From positions 1-40,045 of the forward strand of contig JACNLK010000046.1 of the NCBI GenBank assembly GCA_014381505.1: a stretch of 40,045 nucleotides of DNA, read 5' to 3'. The notes under the pieces are model-generated. The model was not told the origin of the DNA. It did not search any database and saw nothing but the letters and a program-made list of their open reading frames with translations. Positions 1-8,912 of the stretch are shown one piece after another. Each line of letters starts with the position of its first letter. Position 1 is the first letter of the stretch. The stretch comes from Candidatus Desulfatifera sulfidica. GTDB lineage: Bacteria; Desulfobacterota; Desulfobulbia; Desulfobulbales; Desulfocapsaceae. Made by a program: the position numbers and the translations under genes.

Positions 1-470
1 GTCATGCTTAAACGACTGTCACCGGCAAGATTAGATACCCCCTCAGGGACGCTGTAAAACATGTCACTTCCAGCCACACTTCCCCAGGTAAATGCCAAGG
101 GAAATCCCTGATTGGCTTCGGTTCGAACAAACTGCATGCCGGGGGAATCCTCACCTGACTCCTCACGGAAGTCGCTCAGGACAAAACTCCGCAGAGTACC
201 ACCATCTTCTGAAATCACTGCCTGATAAAGATCAGTTTCTACTGTAATATTGCGAGCTTCACGATCCGGACGCACTGTCTGCCCCTGAGCAGGAAACTCC
301 GTTGGACTGGTCAGCGTTTTCGTCGAGGCAGGAAAAACAGGGGCATCCGCAACCTGGGCAACAGGCTGTTCCGCCACCTCCACAGGGGCAAATCCGACGA
401 AAAAATACTGATAGCCAATGAGGATCAAAAAGGAAATAACAATAGCCAATAACGCGCGATAAATATCCAT
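1..470 (-). CDS. yidC: Membrane protein insertase YidC, N-terminal part (cut by window edge)
   Basis: Reading the minus strand from an ATG at 470 gives about 156 codons before the window edge. The product starts MDIYRALLAIVISFLILIGYQYFF, a single N-terminal membrane anchor, followed by a low-complexity linker rich in Val, Ala, Pro and Gln. Then comes the start of a beta-rich periplasmic domain (VETDLYQAVISEDGG). This is the layout of Gram-negative YidC, which inserts and folds inner-membrane proteins alone or with SecYEG. The catalytic transmembrane core lies outside the window. It is the last visible gene of the rpmH-rnpA-yidD-yidC cluster, about 100 bp after yidD. The call rests on the N-terminus and on synteny. 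Confidence 0.9.
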   Translation of the reverse strand, partial: MDIYRALLAIVISFLILIGYQYFFVGFAPVEVAEQPVAQVADAPVFPASTKTLTSPTEFPAQGQTVRPDREARNITVETDLYQAVISEDGGTLRSFVLSDFREESGEDSPGMQFVRTEANQGFPLAFTWGSVAGSDMFYSVPEGVSNLAGDSRLSM

Positions 471-574
471 GGATTTACTCGTGGTAAAATTCAGGTAGAT
501 TGCAAGACAAGATCACCGGTTTACAGCCGGATAACACAAGGGCATGAACCGAGAGAGAAAGCTGGTTGCAGATG

Positions 575-805
575 TCAGCGGACCGGGTCATGACCGCCAC
601 GACAAAAAGGATGACAGCGAAGAATACGCCAGAGGGCCATCAAAGTGCCACGCCAGACGCCATGACGCTCAAGGGCTTCAATGGCATAAGCGGAACAGGT
701 GGGGACAAAACGACAACTGGGCGGCAGCCAGGGAGAGATCACCAACTGATAGCCTTTAATCATTCCCTGCAGGATAGCTTTGACCACCAAGCTGATGCGT
801 TTCAT
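575..805 (-). CDS. yidD: Membrane protein insertion efficiency factor YidD
   Basis: This 76-aa protein carries the YidD family core [22 protein letters not shown] and then the [19 protein letters not shown] stretch with conserved Cys residues. YidD is a small membrane-associated protein that aids membrane protein insertion together with YidC. The N-terminus (about residues 5-22) is an amphipathic or hydrophobic helix. The start ATG at 805 has a GGAG ribosome site about 6 nt upstream, and the gene begins 15 nt after rnpA ends. Length and position between rnpA and yidC are typical of the family. Confidence 0.95.
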   Translation of the reverse strand: MKRISLVVKAILQGMIKGYQLVISPWLPPSCRFVPTCSAYAIEALERHGVWRGTLMALWRILRCHPFCRGGHDPVR

Positions 806-820
806 ATCAGTCTCCGAGAA

Positions 821-1159
821 TCACTTTCGCATGACCAGACCGGACACCATCTCATTGACCTGAGACAAGCCGGAAGAGATCCAATCGGGACGAACGGTCA
901 TTACTATATCCGACTGCTGGGGATACAAATCGCGACGAAGGCGAAATGACTCCCGGATCAGCCGTTTGATCCGGTTACGACGCACAACTCCCCGGAGCTG
1001 ACGATGGATACTGATTCCAAGCCTGCTGTGTCCAAGATTATTGCCGTAAATGATCAAACTGAATCCATTGCCGTGCAGACGTTTGCCTTGCCTGTAGACC
1101 TGATCAAACTCCCAGCCCTTACGCAATAAATCGGACTTGGGAAGCTTGAAGCTGCCCAC
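821..1159 (-). CDS. rnpA: Ribonuclease P protein component
   Basis: The product is 112 aa, normal for RnpA, and basic. It contains the family signature around GVVRRNRIKRLIRESFR (about residues 57-73), which contacts the RNase P RNA and pre-tRNA leader. An N-terminal LPKSDLLRKGWEFDQVYRQG segment is also typical. It is the protein subunit of the ribozyme that matures tRNA 5' ends. The chosen start is a GTG at 1159, five bases after the rpmH stop. No clear ribosome site precedes it, so translation may be coupled to rpmH. An upstream in-frame ATT is less likely. Confidence 0.93.
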   Translation of the reverse strand: MGSFKLPKSDLLRKGWEFDQVYRQGKRLHGNGFSLIIYGNNLGHSRLGISIHRQLRGVVRRNRIKRLIRESFRLRRDLYPQQSDIVMTVRPDWISSGLSQVNEMVSGLVMRK

Positions 1160-1164
1160 TTCAA

Positions 1165-1302
1165 TCAGGCTGACAGACGTGTGCGGCCCTTGGCCCGACG
1201 TGCATTCAGAATGGCCCGACCCGCTTTGGTGCTCATTCGGAGACGAAATCCGTGGGTACGTTTACGCTTCAAGTTACTCGGCTGAAAAGTGCGCTTGCTC
1301 AT
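1165..1302 (-). CDS. rpmH: 50S ribosomal protein L34
   Basis: A 45-aa minus-strand ORF starts with ATG at 1302 and ends with TGA at 1165-1167. It encodes [20 protein letters not shown] and ends [11 protein letters not shown], unmistakably bacterial L34: very basic, with the [16 protein letters not shown] signature. A GGGAG ribosome site lies 7 nt upstream of the ATG. It heads the rpmH-rnpA-yidD-yidC cluster. It is a structural component of the large ribosomal subunit. Confidence 0.97.
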   Translation of the reverse strand: MSKRTFQPSNLKRKRTHGFRLRMSTKAGRAILNARRAKGRTRLSA

Positions 1303-1614
1303 GACTCAACTCCCAATCCATGCATATGCATGATTTTTTTCATTCAATAACAACAGGATAAACCTACACGATTCATTGACTGATCCATCCCGACCGATGG
1401 GACCGCGCCGCTGCGAACAGGTCCTTCCTGCACGGCACCCCAAAAACTACAAAAGAAAATTATTAACCACAAAACCTACTCCCTGTCAAACATTTTCGAG
1501 TCGGGCAGGGGCCTGTCACTTGCGCAACTGACACGGCTATGCTAATCTTTTTTAACAAAATTTACGAAGTACAGCCATCATAAACTCACCCTTTCTTCTC
1601 AACCTTTCAACACT
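1303..1614. other. Divergent intergenic region rpmH / methyltransferase
   Basis: This gene-free stretch must hold the promoter of the rpmH cluster (minus) and of the methyltransferase gene (plus). A perfect 14-bp palindrome, CATGCATATGCATG, lies at 1319-1332 in the rpmH leader. A weak plus-strand promoter candidate is TTGCGC at 1520-1525 and TAATCT at 1543-1548 with 17 bp between them. AT-rich tracts are present, but I saw no cluster of DnaA boxes, so there is no support for an origin here. Confidence 0.4.
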
Positions 1615-2445
1615 ATGACCATCACCCACTACTCAGATATCGACTGGCAGCAACTGTGGGAAAATGCTCGGAAGCAAAAGTCCTGGACCAGCAAAAAAGC
1701 CACCGACTGGGACAAAAAAGCACCTTCCTTTGCTCGACGCAATCGCTCCTCAGCTTACATCGATCTGCTCATGGCCAAACTGCCACTCTCCCCGGAGCTG
1801 ACGGTACTCGATGCCGGTTCAGGCCCTGGCACCTTGTCCATCCCCATGGCAGGCCATGTAAAAAAGGTTACTGCCCTCGATTACTCAACCGGAATGCTTA
1901 CTCTCCTGAACCAGGAATGTCATGCACAGAACATCACGAATATTCGCCCGGTACATGCATCATGGGAGGACGACTGGCAGGCCCACAACATTGGAGTTCA
2001 CGACCTGGCCATCGCTTCACGCTCGCTTGCGGTAGACGACCTCAAAACTGCGCTGCACAAGCTCAACGAACATGCCTCACAAGCGGTGTATATTACGGAT
2101 CGCATCGCCCCAACCCCCTTTGACCCGGCTGCTTTTGCAGCCATTGGCCGCACATTCGAATCTGGGCCCGACTACATCTATACACTCAACACCCTTTACT
2201 CCATGGGTATTCACGCCAATGTCGAAATCCTGGCTCTCCAACGGGACATGACCTTCCCGGACTTCGAGCACGCCCTGGACTCCTACCGTTGGATGATCAA
2301 AGACCTGAACACAATCGAAGAACAAAAACTGGCCACCTACATCCGCTCCCTGATCATCAAACAGGACAATGAGCAAATCACCATCCAACGCAAACACGCC
2401 CCGTGCTGGGCTCTGATCTGGTGGAACAAAAGCCGGCTCTCATAA
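1615..2445 (+). CDS. Class I SAM-dependent methyltransferase
   Basis: The 276-aa product has the SAM-binding motif I LDAGSGPGTLSIPM at about residues 65-78 and motif II VTALDYSTGML at about residues 85-95. This places it in the class I Rossmann-fold methyltransferases (Methyltransf_11/25 type). A Trp- and Lys-rich N-terminus (DWQQLWENARKQKSWTSKKATDWDKKAPSFA) precedes the domain and resembles uncharacterised small-molecule methyltransferases of anaerobes. The substrate cannot be told from the sequence. It lies 48 bp upstream of mnmG on the same strand. No strong ribosome site precedes the ATG. No membrane segment or signal peptide is seen, so it is likely cytoplasmic. Confidence 0.85.
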   Translation: MTITHYSDIDWQQLWENARKQKSWTSKKATDWDKKAPSFARRNRSSAYIDLLMAKLPLSPELTVLDAGSGPGTLSIPMAGHVKKVTALDYSTGMLTLLNQECHAQNITNIRPVHASWEDDWQAHNIGVHDLAIASRSLAVDDLKTALHKLNEHASQAVYITDRIAPTPFDPAAFAAIGRTFESGPDYIYTLNTLYSMGIHANVEILALQRDMTFPDFEHALDSYRWMIKDLNTIEEQKLATYIRSLIIKQDNEQITIQRKHAPCWALIWWNKSRLS

Positions 2446-2493
2446 CGTATAAAAGCAAAAACTTGCTGACACAGACAAACTGAACTGAATACT

Positions 2494-4410
2494 ATGGACA
2501 CACTCAACAATTACGACATCGTCGTCATCGGCGCCGGACATGCCGGTTGTGAAGCAGCACTTGCAGCCGCCCGCATGGGCTGCAGGACATTGGTCACAGT
2601 GATCAATGTCGACACCATCGGCGCCATGTCCTGCAACCCGGCCATCGGCGGTCTGGCCAAGGGTCATCTGGTACGAGAAATTGACGCCCTGGGCGGTGAA
2701 ATGGGCAAGAACATTGATGCCACCTCGATCCAGTTCAGACGCCTGAACACCAGCAAAGGTCCAGCAGTTCGCTCCTCACGAGCCCAGGCGGATCGACTCC
2801 TCTATCGTTTACGGATGAAAGCGGTCATGGAGGCTCAGGAAAATCTCGATATCAGCCAAACGGTCGTTGACTCACTCATGATTGAAGAGGGTCGAATTGT
2901 CGGGGTTCGCACGTCGCTCGACGAAGAAATTCGCACCAGGGCCGTGGTTGTAGCCACCGGAACTTTCCTGAACGGCCTGATCCATATTGGCCTCAAAAAT
3001 TTCCCGGCTGGACGCATGGGGGACACCCCCTCCACCAGCCTGGCTGGCTGGTTCAAAGAGACAGGGTTTTCCATGGGTCGCATGAAAACCGGAACCGTAC
3101 CCCGGATTGACGCGGCCAGCATTGACTACTCCGAACTCGAAGCCCAGCACAGCGACCAGCCGCCGGCCCATTTCTCCTTCAGCAGCAGCGGAGACTACAC
3201 ACTGGAACAACGCCCCTGCCACATCACCTACACCAATGCGGCCACCCATGACGCCATCCGGGCCGGAATTGACAAGTCCCCCATGTACAGTGGAATCATT
3301 GAAGGCGTGGGCGCACGCTACTGTCCCTCCATTGAAGACAAGGTAATGCGCTTCCCGGAGAAAGATCGCCACCAGGTCTTTCTCGAGCCCGAGGGTCTGG
3401 ACACAACCGAGGTATACCCCAATGGCCTGCCCACCAGCCTGCCCCTTTCCACCCAGATTGCCATGCTCCGCAGCATCAAAGGACTGGAGCAGGTACGAAT
3501 CATCCGCCCGGGTTATGCCATTGAATATGATTACATCGACCCCCTGGAGCTAAAACCATCGCTGGAAACGAAGCGAACCCCGGGCCTGTTTCTGGCAGGA
3601 CAAATCAATGGAACATCAGGCTACGAAGAGGCCGCAGCCCAAGGGCTGATGGCGGCAATCAATGCAGTGCACCTGGTGCGCGGCCAGGAACCGCTGATAC
3701 TCGACCGATCTCAAGCCTACATCGGAGTTCTGATCGACGACCTGGTGACCCTTGGTACCAAGGAGCCTTACCGCCTGTTCACCTCACGGGCCGAATACAG
3801 ACTCCTGCTTAGAGAAGACAACGCCGACAGCCGGCTCTCAGCCATTGGCCATGAAATCGGCCTGCTCAGCGACAAGGAATTCATCCGCTTTCAAAGCAAA
3901 GAAAAGGCTAGGATCAACGGGATCAAACTCCTGGAATCAATCTTTGTCACACCCTCGACCACCCTCAACGAGGGGCTGGCCACCATGGACTCTGCCCCGC
4001 TCAAACAGAAATGTTCACTGGCCGACATCCTCCGCCGCCCGGAACTGACCCTTGACCATCTCGCTGATCTGGCCCGCCTGACTTTGGACGATGAGACCCA
4101 AGTCGCTGTGGCCCAACTGGCCACATCCTCATCCCGTGATGGTGTGCAACTGCAAATCAAGTTCCAGGGTTATATCAAGCGCCAAAATGAGCAGGTGGCC
4201 CGCTTTCAGAAAATGGAGCATGTGGGCCTCCCTGACGACATGGACTACAGTTCCCTGTCAGGTCTCTCAACCGAGGTGGTGGAAAAACTGAGTCGCATCC
4301 AACCCCGAAGCCTGGGGCAGGCCTCACGCATCTCCGGAATCACGCCAGCCGCAATCTCCATCCTCCAGGTTCATCTCAAAAAGAGAACAGGGGGCACCGT
4401 TCAACCATGA
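2494..4410 (+). CDS. mnmG: tRNA uridine-5-carboxymethylaminomethyl modification enzyme MnmG (GidA)
   Basis: The 638-aa protein opens with the FAD-binding motif [20 protein letters not shown] (about residues 10-29). It continues with [17 protein letters not shown] and the [18 protein letters not shown] block, both hallmarks of MnmG. The C-terminal helical domain contains YIKRQ and [16 protein letters not shown], which bind MnmE and tRNA. With MnmE it installs the cmnm5 group on wobble U34 of certain tRNAs. Full length for the family. Its stop overlaps the lgt start by 4 bp (ATGA), suggesting coupled translation. Location near rpmH-rnpA-yidC is a common arrangement, although mnmE (trmE) is not within the window. 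Confidence 0.98.
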   Translation: MDTLNNYDIVVIGAGHAGCEAALAAARMGCRTLVTVINVDTIGAMSCNPAIGGLAKGHLVREIDALGGEMGKNIDATSIQFRRLNTSKGPAVRSSRAQADRLLYRLRMKAVMEAQENLDISQTVVDSLMIEEGRIVGVRTSLDEEIRTRAVVVATGTFLNGLIHIGLKNFPAGRMGDTPSTSLAGWFKETGFSMGRMKTGTVPRIDAASIDYSELEAQHSDQPPAHFSFSSSGDYTLEQRPCHITYTNAATHDAIRAGIDKSPMYSGIIEGVGARYCPSIEDKVMRFPEKDRHQVFLEPEGLDTTEVYPNGLPTSLPLSTQIAMLRSIKGLEQVRIIRPGYAIEYDYIDPLELKPSLETKRTPGLFLAGQINGTSGYEEAAAQGLMAAINAVHLVRGQEPLILDRSQAYIGVLIDDLVTLGTKEPYRLFTSRAEYRLLLREDNADSRLSAIGHEIGLLSDKEFIRFQSKEKARINGIKLLESIFVTPSTTLNEGLATMDSAPLKQKCSLADILRRPELTLDHLADLARLTLDDETQVAVAQLATSSSRDGVQLQIKFQGYIKRQNEQVARFQKMEHVGLPDDMDYSSLSGLSTEVVEKLSRIQPRSLGQASRISGITPAAISILQVHLKKRTGGTVQP

Positions 4411-5222
4411 TCCCCTTCCCAAACATTGACCCGGTGATCTTTGGCATTGGCCCTCTACAGGTCCGCTGGTACGGACTGATGTATATCCTGGGCTTTGCCG
4501 CCTGCTATTTTCTGGTCCAAAAACAGATCCGCCACCATAACTGCCGGGACCTGGCCCCTCACTTTGAAAACCTCAACCTGCTCCTGATTCTATCGGTGGT
4601 TGTCGGTGGACGCCTGGGCTATGTCCTGTTTTATAATTTGGAGTATTACCTGCATCATCCTCTGGAAATCCTGGCCACCTGGGAGGGCGGAATGAGCTTT
4701 CACGGGGCCTGCCTCTTGGTCATCATGAGTGGCTGGTTTTTCACCCGCAGGTATGAGATCAACTTCTGGCGCGCCATTGATCTGTATATCGTCACGATTC
4801 CCATAGGCTTGGGCCTGGGACGACTGGGCAACTTTATCAACGGCGAGCTCTACGGTCGGGCCACAGATCTGCCCTGGGGCATGGTCTTTCCAGGCGGCGG
4901 CCCCATCCCGCGCCACCCCTCGCAGCTCTATGAGATGGTCCTTGAAGGACCGGTCCTGTTTCTGATCCTCTGGAGCCTGAAGGAACGACCCTGGCAAGCC
5001 GCCTCCAGCTGGGGGCACGGTCGACTCCTGGCCCTCTTTCTTCTGGGATATGGCAGCTTTCGTTTTCTGATCGAATTTGCCCGCGAACCCGATCAGCAGA
5101 TCGGCCTCTTTCTGGAGACGATCTCCATGGGCCAGATCCTCAGCGGCCTGATGATCGCGGCCGGGGCCCTGATCTGGTTTACCAGGACAAGAGATCAACC
5201 CACACAGCTCATAAAACCATAA
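4407..5222 (+). CDS. lgt: Prolipoprotein diacylglyceryl transferase
   Basis: The 271-aa polytopic membrane protein contains the Lgt signature [13 protein letters not shown] (about residues 137-149), HPSQLYE (about 170-176), and the N-terminal [12 protein letters not shown] segment. About seven hydrophobic segments are apparent. Lgt transfers diacylglycerol from phosphatidylglycerol to the lipobox Cys of prolipoproteins in the inner membrane. Its ATG overlaps the mnmG stop by 4 bp, so the pair is likely co-transcribed. Length is normal. Confidence 0.97.
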   Translation: MIPFPNIDPVIFGIGPLQVRWYGLMYILGFAACYFLVQKQIRHHNCRDLAPHFENLNLLLILSVVVGGRLGYVLFYNLEYYLHHPLEILATWEGGMSFHGACLLVIMSGWFFTRRYEINFWRAIDLYIVTIPIGLGLGRLGNFINGELYGRATDLPWGMVFPGGGPIPRHPSQLYEMVLEGPVLFLILWSLKERPWQAASSWGHGRLLALFLLGYGSFRFLIEFAREPDQQIGLFLETISMGQILSGLMIAAGALIWFTRTRDQPTQLIKP

Positions 5223-5254
5223 CAACTCCGTACGCCAGCCCCCTCTGATCAGAC

Positions 5255-5298
5255 CCTAATCCCTTCCTAATCATTTCCTAATTCTTGCACGCTAAGAT
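5255..5298 (+). promoter_or_regulatory. Putative Pho box and -10 element of pstCAB
   Basis: Three CCTAAT units lie at 5255-5260, 5266-5271 and 5277-5282, exactly 11 bp apart. A -10-like TAAGAT at 5293-5298 follows after 10 bp. Eleven-bp direct repeats replacing the -35 box are the known design of PhoB-activated promoters. The same repeat core (CTAA), period and distance recur in front of pstS at 13735-13777 in the pstS reading direction. Assignment to PhoB is inferred from the pst context. Confidence 0.65.
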
Positions 5299-5357
5299 TT
5301 TTGCTGATGAAACGCCTGCCCGCAAGGGAGGCCTGCTATAATCTTTGCGGAGCAGTC

Positions 5358-6737
5358 ATGTCCCTGCAACTCTTTACACTTCTGGCCCTGCTGACCGTGG
5401 CCGTCTTTCTCCTGGCACGCGGCCGGGCCCGGGCCATTGAACGGCGCGTCGGCCAACGGCTCCACTCCCGTCCCGCCTACCACGGTCTGCTGGCCGCTCT
5501 ATGGTGTCTGATCCCCGCCCTCCTGGTGATCCTGCTCCTTGCCGGCGGCGAGTCTCTGGTGGTGGAGCGGCTGGTAACCGCGGCATTGCCGGAATCCATG
5601 ACCCAGGTCTCCGCTTTTCAATATGAACTTCTGATCAATGACATCAAGGCCCTGGCCTCGGGCAACGTGGTCTCCCGTGCTGTGACTCCGGAGCTGGAAA
5701 GTGCGGCCGCCCATTACTCCTCACTGCTCGACCGGGCCGCGATTGCCCGTTTGCTGGCCTCCATCGGCCTGGCTCTGATGGGCGCCTTCTGGATCATCGG
5801 CCGGGTTCGCCCCGATTTCCAGGCCCGTAATCAGGTGGAGAGTCTGGTTCGCGCCCTGTTGATCCTCTGCTCGGCGCTCGCAGTCCTGACCACCATCGGT
5901 ATCGTACTCTCGGTCCTGTTTGAGGCAATCCGCTTCTTTCAGGCCGTCCCGATCTTTGACTTCCTGTTCGGTCTCAAGTGGAGCCCGCAGACCGCCATCC
6001 GGGCCGATCAGGTGGGTGGATCCGGCAGCTTCGGCGCGATCCCGGTCTTTGCCGGCACCCTGCTGATCTCTGCCATCGCCCTCCTGGTGGCCGTGCCCGT
6101 GGGCCTGATGTCAGCCATCTACCTTTCGGAATACGCCGGCCGCCGGTTCAGGGCCTGGGCCAAGCCCCTGCTGGAAATCCTGGCCGGGATTCCGACCGTA
6201 GTCTACGGTTTTTTCGCCGCCTTGACCGTGGCCCCGTCCTTACGCGGCCTGGGTGAATCCGTCGGGTTGCAGGTCTCGTCCGAAAGCGCCCTGGCTGCGG
6301 GCCTGGTCATGGGGATCATGATCATTCCTTTCATCTCCTCTCTATCCGACGACGTGATCAACGCCGTGCCCCAATCCTTGCGTGACGGCTCCTATGGCCT
6401 GGGCGCCACCCGTTCCGAGACCATCCGCCTGGTGATCCTGCCCGCAGCCCTGCCCGGAATCGTGGGCTCGGTCCTGCTCGCCGCCTCGCGGGCCATCGGT
6501 GAAACCATGATCGTGGTCATGGCCGCAGGTCTGGCCGCCAATCTCACCGCCAACCCCCTCCAGACGGTGAGTACGGTCACGGTTCAGATCGTGACCCTGC
6601 TGGTGGGTGATCAGGAATTTGACAGCGCTAAGACCCTGGCCGCCTTTGCCCTGGGCCTGGTCCTTTTCCTGCTGACCCTGGTCCTGAATATCATCGCTCT
6701 GGTGGTGGTGCGCCGCTACCGGGAGCAGTACGACTGA
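5358..6737 (+). CDS. pstC: Phosphate ABC transporter permease PstC
   Basis: The product is 459 aa from the ATG at 5358, which has GGAG about 6 nt upstream. An in-frame TTG at 5301 lies next to the promoter and is unlikely to be used. The C-terminal half is the typical permease domain with the EAA loop LGATRSETIRLVILPAALPG that docks the ATPase, and SRAIGETMIVVMAAG in the following helix. The N-terminal ~200 residues carry extra membrane segments and a periplasmic stretch. This makes it longer than E. coli PstC (about 320 aa), as in the long PstC subfamily of Vibrio and Pseudomonas. It forms the inner-membrane channel with PstA, whose gene starts 7 bp downstream. Confidence 0.93.
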   Translation: MSLQLFTLLALLTVAVFLLARGRARAIERRVGQRLHSRPAYHGLLAALWCLIPALLVILLLAGGESLVVERLVTAALPESMTQVSAFQYELLINDIKALASGNVVSRAVTPELESAAAHYSSLLDRAAIARLLASIGLALMGAFWIIGRVRPDFQARNQVESLVRALLILCSALAVLTTIGIVLSVLFEAIRFFQAVPIFDFLFGLKWSPQTAIRADQVGGSGSFGAIPVFAGTLLISAIALLVAVPVGLMSAIYLSEYAGRRFRAWAKPLLEILAGIPTVVYGFFAALTVAPSLRGLGESVGLQVSSESALAAGLVMGIMIIPFISSLSDDVINAVPQSLRDGSYGLGATRSETIRLVILPAALPGIVGSVLLAASRAIGETMIVVMAAGLAANLTANPLQTVSTVTVQIVTLLVGDQEFDSAKTLAAFALGLVLFLLTLVLNIIALVVVRRYREQYD

Positions 6738-6744
6738 ATCGATT

Positions 6745-8022
6745 ATGCCAAACATCAACCAAAAACAGCACCGACTGGAGGAGCGGCTCGCCCGCCGCTA
6801 CCGGGCGGATCGTCGCTTCCGCCGCCTGGGCCTGCTCGCGGTCTTCTTTGGCCTGGCCTGCGTGCTGCTCCTCTTTGTCTCCATCTTTTCCAGAGGCTAC
6901 AGCGCCTTCTGGCAGACCCAGATCCGACTGCCATTCACCCTCACCACCGAAAGCCTGAAGATCAATAGCGCCTCGGAACTGAACCGAGCCGATTACAATG
7001 GCCTGGTCAAACAGACCCTGCGCACCCTGTTCCCCGAGGTCAAGAAGCGCCAGGAAAAGCGGGAGCTTTACGGTCTGATCTCCACGGGCGCGGCCCACCA
7101 GATCCGGGAGCTGCTCCTGGCCGACCCGAGCCTGCTGGGTGAGACCATTGAGCTCTGGGTTCCGGCCGATGACGACGTGGATATGCTGTTCAAGGGCAAA
7201 ATCAACCGAAACCTGGCCGAGAACGAGCGGAGAATTTCAGATCTCGAAATGGCCTGGCTGGATGTCCTGGACGGGCAGGACAGAGTACAAAAGGTCTTCA
7301 ACCGCACCTTTTTTACCGCCGGTGACTCCCGCGAGCCCGAACTGGCCGGCATCCGGGGCGCGGTCACCGGCTCCTTTTACACCCTGCTGGTGACCCTGGC
7401 CCTCTCCTTTCCCATCGGCGTGGCCAGCGCGGTCTACCTGGAAGAATTTGCGCCCAGAAATCGTCTGACCGATTTGATCGAGGTCAACATCAACAACCTG
7501 GCCGCGGTGCCCTCCATCGTCTTTGGTCTGCTCGGCCTGGCCGTGTTCATCAACTTCTTCGGAATACCACGCTCCGTGCCCCTGGTGGGTGGCTTAGTCC
7601 TGACCCTCATGACCCTGCCCACCATCATCATTGCCAGCCGCGCCGCCCTGCGCGCCGTACCGCCCTCGATCCGCGAAGCGGCATTGGGCGTGGGCGCCTC
7701 GCGTCTGCAGGTGGTCTTTCACCACGTCCTGCCTCTGGCCATGCCCGGCATGCTCACCGGCACCATCATCGGCATGGCCCAGGCCCTGGGGGAAACCGCG
7801 CCGCTCCTGATGATCGGCATGGTCGCCTTCATCGTCGACATCCCCGGCGGCCTGACCGATCCGGCCACGGTCCTGCCTGTGCAGATCTACCTCTGGGCCG
7901 ACAGCCCGGAACGCGCCTTTCTGGAAAAGACCTCGGCCGCGATCATGGTTCTGCTTCTCTTTCTGGTCTTCATGAACACGGCCGCCATCTTGCTGCGCAA
8001 ACAGTTCGAGCGCCGCTGGTAA
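6745..8022 (+). CDS. pstA: Phosphate ABC transporter permease PstA
   Basis: The 425-aa product has one N-terminal membrane segment (about residues 28-50). A roughly 150-residue periplasmic region follows, then the permease domain with [33 protein letters not shown]. The EAA loop [26 protein letters not shown] and [14 protein letters not shown] are also present. These are hallmark PstA sequences. The large N-terminal extension matches the long PstA subfamily and parallels the long PstC encoded immediately upstream. It pairs with PstC to move phosphate handed over by PstS. It is 7 bp after pstC and 20 bp before pstB, clearly one operon. Confidence 0.93.
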   Translation: MPNINQKQHRLEERLARRYRADRRFRRLGLLAVFFGLACVLLLFVSIFSRGYSAFWQTQIRLPFTLTTESLKINSASELNRADYNGLVKQTLRTLFPEVKKRQEKRELYGLISTGAAHQIRELLLADPSLLGETIELWVPADDDVDMLFKGKINRNLAENERRISDLEMAWLDVLDGQDRVQKVFNRTFFTAGDSREPELAGIRGAVTGSFYTLLVTLALSFPIGVASAVYLEEFAPRNRLTDLIEVNINNLAAVPSIVFGLLGLAVFINFFGIPRSVPLVGGLVLTLMTLPTIIIASRAALRAVPPSIREAALGVGASRLQVVFHHVLPLAMPGMLTGTIIGMAQALGETAPLLMIGMVAFIVDIPGGLTDPATVLPVQIYLWADSPERAFLEKTSAAIMVLLLFLVFMNTAAILLRKQFERRW

Positions 8023-8042
8023 CCTTTTTGGGAGTTCTCAAC

Positions 8043-8912
8043 ATGAGTCAATCCACCACAGCCACTCCGCAAGCCCCTGCCGCCTCTCATTCCGGGAGCT
8101 CTTTGGTCAATGCCTCTCGGGCCGAAGGAGCCACCGTGGGCAACCCGTTACTGGATGATCCCCGGATCAGTTGCCGCTCGGTCAACGTCTGGTACGATGA
8201 CAACCATGCCATTCAGGATGTGACCCTGGACATCGGTCGCAACCAGGTGATCGCCATGATCGGTCCTTCCGGCTGCGGCAAGTCCACCTTTCTTCGTTGC
8301 ATCAACCGGATGAACGATACCGTGGAAGGCTGCCGCTGCACGGGCAAGATTCTGCTCGACCAGCTGGACATCAACTCGCCCCAAGTGGACGTGGTGGCCC
8401 TCAGGGCCCAGGTCGGCATGGTCTTTCAGAAGCCCAACCCCTTCCCGAAGTCCATCTACGATAACGTGATCTACGGCCCGCGCATCCACGGCCTGGTTCG
8501 TGGTCGGGCCGAGGAGGACGAACTGGTGGAAGCCTCACTGGTCAAGGCCGGACTCTGGAACGAGGTCAAGGACCGGCTCCACCAGCCCGGCACCGGACTG
8601 TCCGGCGGTCAGCAGCAAAGGCTCTGCATCGCCCGGGCCATTGCGGTCAGTCCGGAAGTCATCCTGATGGACGAGCCCTGTTCGGCCCTGGATCCCATTG
8701 CCACCGCCAAGGTTGAGGAACTAATCGATGAATTGCGCGCCCAGTTTACCATTGTCATCGTCACCCACTCCATGCAGCAGGCAGCGCGGGTCTCCCAACG
8801 CACCGCCTACTTTCACTTGGGACGACTGGTGGAGGTAGGTGAAACCCGGAAGATCTTCACCAAACCCGGCCATCAACTGACCGAAGATTACATCACCGGC
8901 CGCTTCGGCTGA
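8043..8912 (+). CDS. pstB: Phosphate ABC transporter ATP-binding protein PstB
   Basis: The 289-aa ATPase has Walker [10 protein letters not shown] (about residues 74-82), the Q-loop region [19 protein letters not shown], the signature [17 protein letters not shown] and Walker [14 protein letters not shown]. The [13 protein letters not shown] block is specific to PstB. It energises phosphate uptake through PstC and PstA. The start is the ATG at 8043 with GGGAG upstream, not an in-frame TTG at 8028. An unusual 35-40-residue Ser/Ala-rich leader precedes the ATPase fold, so the protein is longer than the usual 250-260 aa. The last 25 bp overlap the 3' end of convergent phoR. Confidence 0.96.
   Translation: MSQSTTATPQAPAASHSGSSLVNASRAEGATVGNPLLDDPRISCRSVNVWYDDNHAIQDVTLDIGRNQVIAMIGPSGCGKSTFLRCINRMNDTVEGCRCTGKILLDQLDINSPQVDVVALRAQVGMVFQKPNPFPKSIYDNVIYGPRIHGLVRGRAEEDELVEASLVKAGLWNEVKDRLHQPGTGLSGGQQQRLCIARAIAVSPEVILMDEPCSALDPIATAKVEELIDELRAQFTIVIVTHSMQQAARVSQRTAYFHLGRLVEVGETRKIFTKPGHQLTEDYITGRFG

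Noticed and set aside
1303-1614. Replication origin next to rpmH-rnpA
   Set aside because: The gene neighbourhood is suggestive, but no group of TTATCCACA-like DnaA boxes was seen and dnaA is not present.
5337-5342. Perfect TATAAT as the -10 box of pstC
   Set aside because: It leaves only about 8-10 nt of leader, would place the start inside the ribosome site region, and has no -35 partner; the CTAA repeats fit TAAGAT at 5293 instead.
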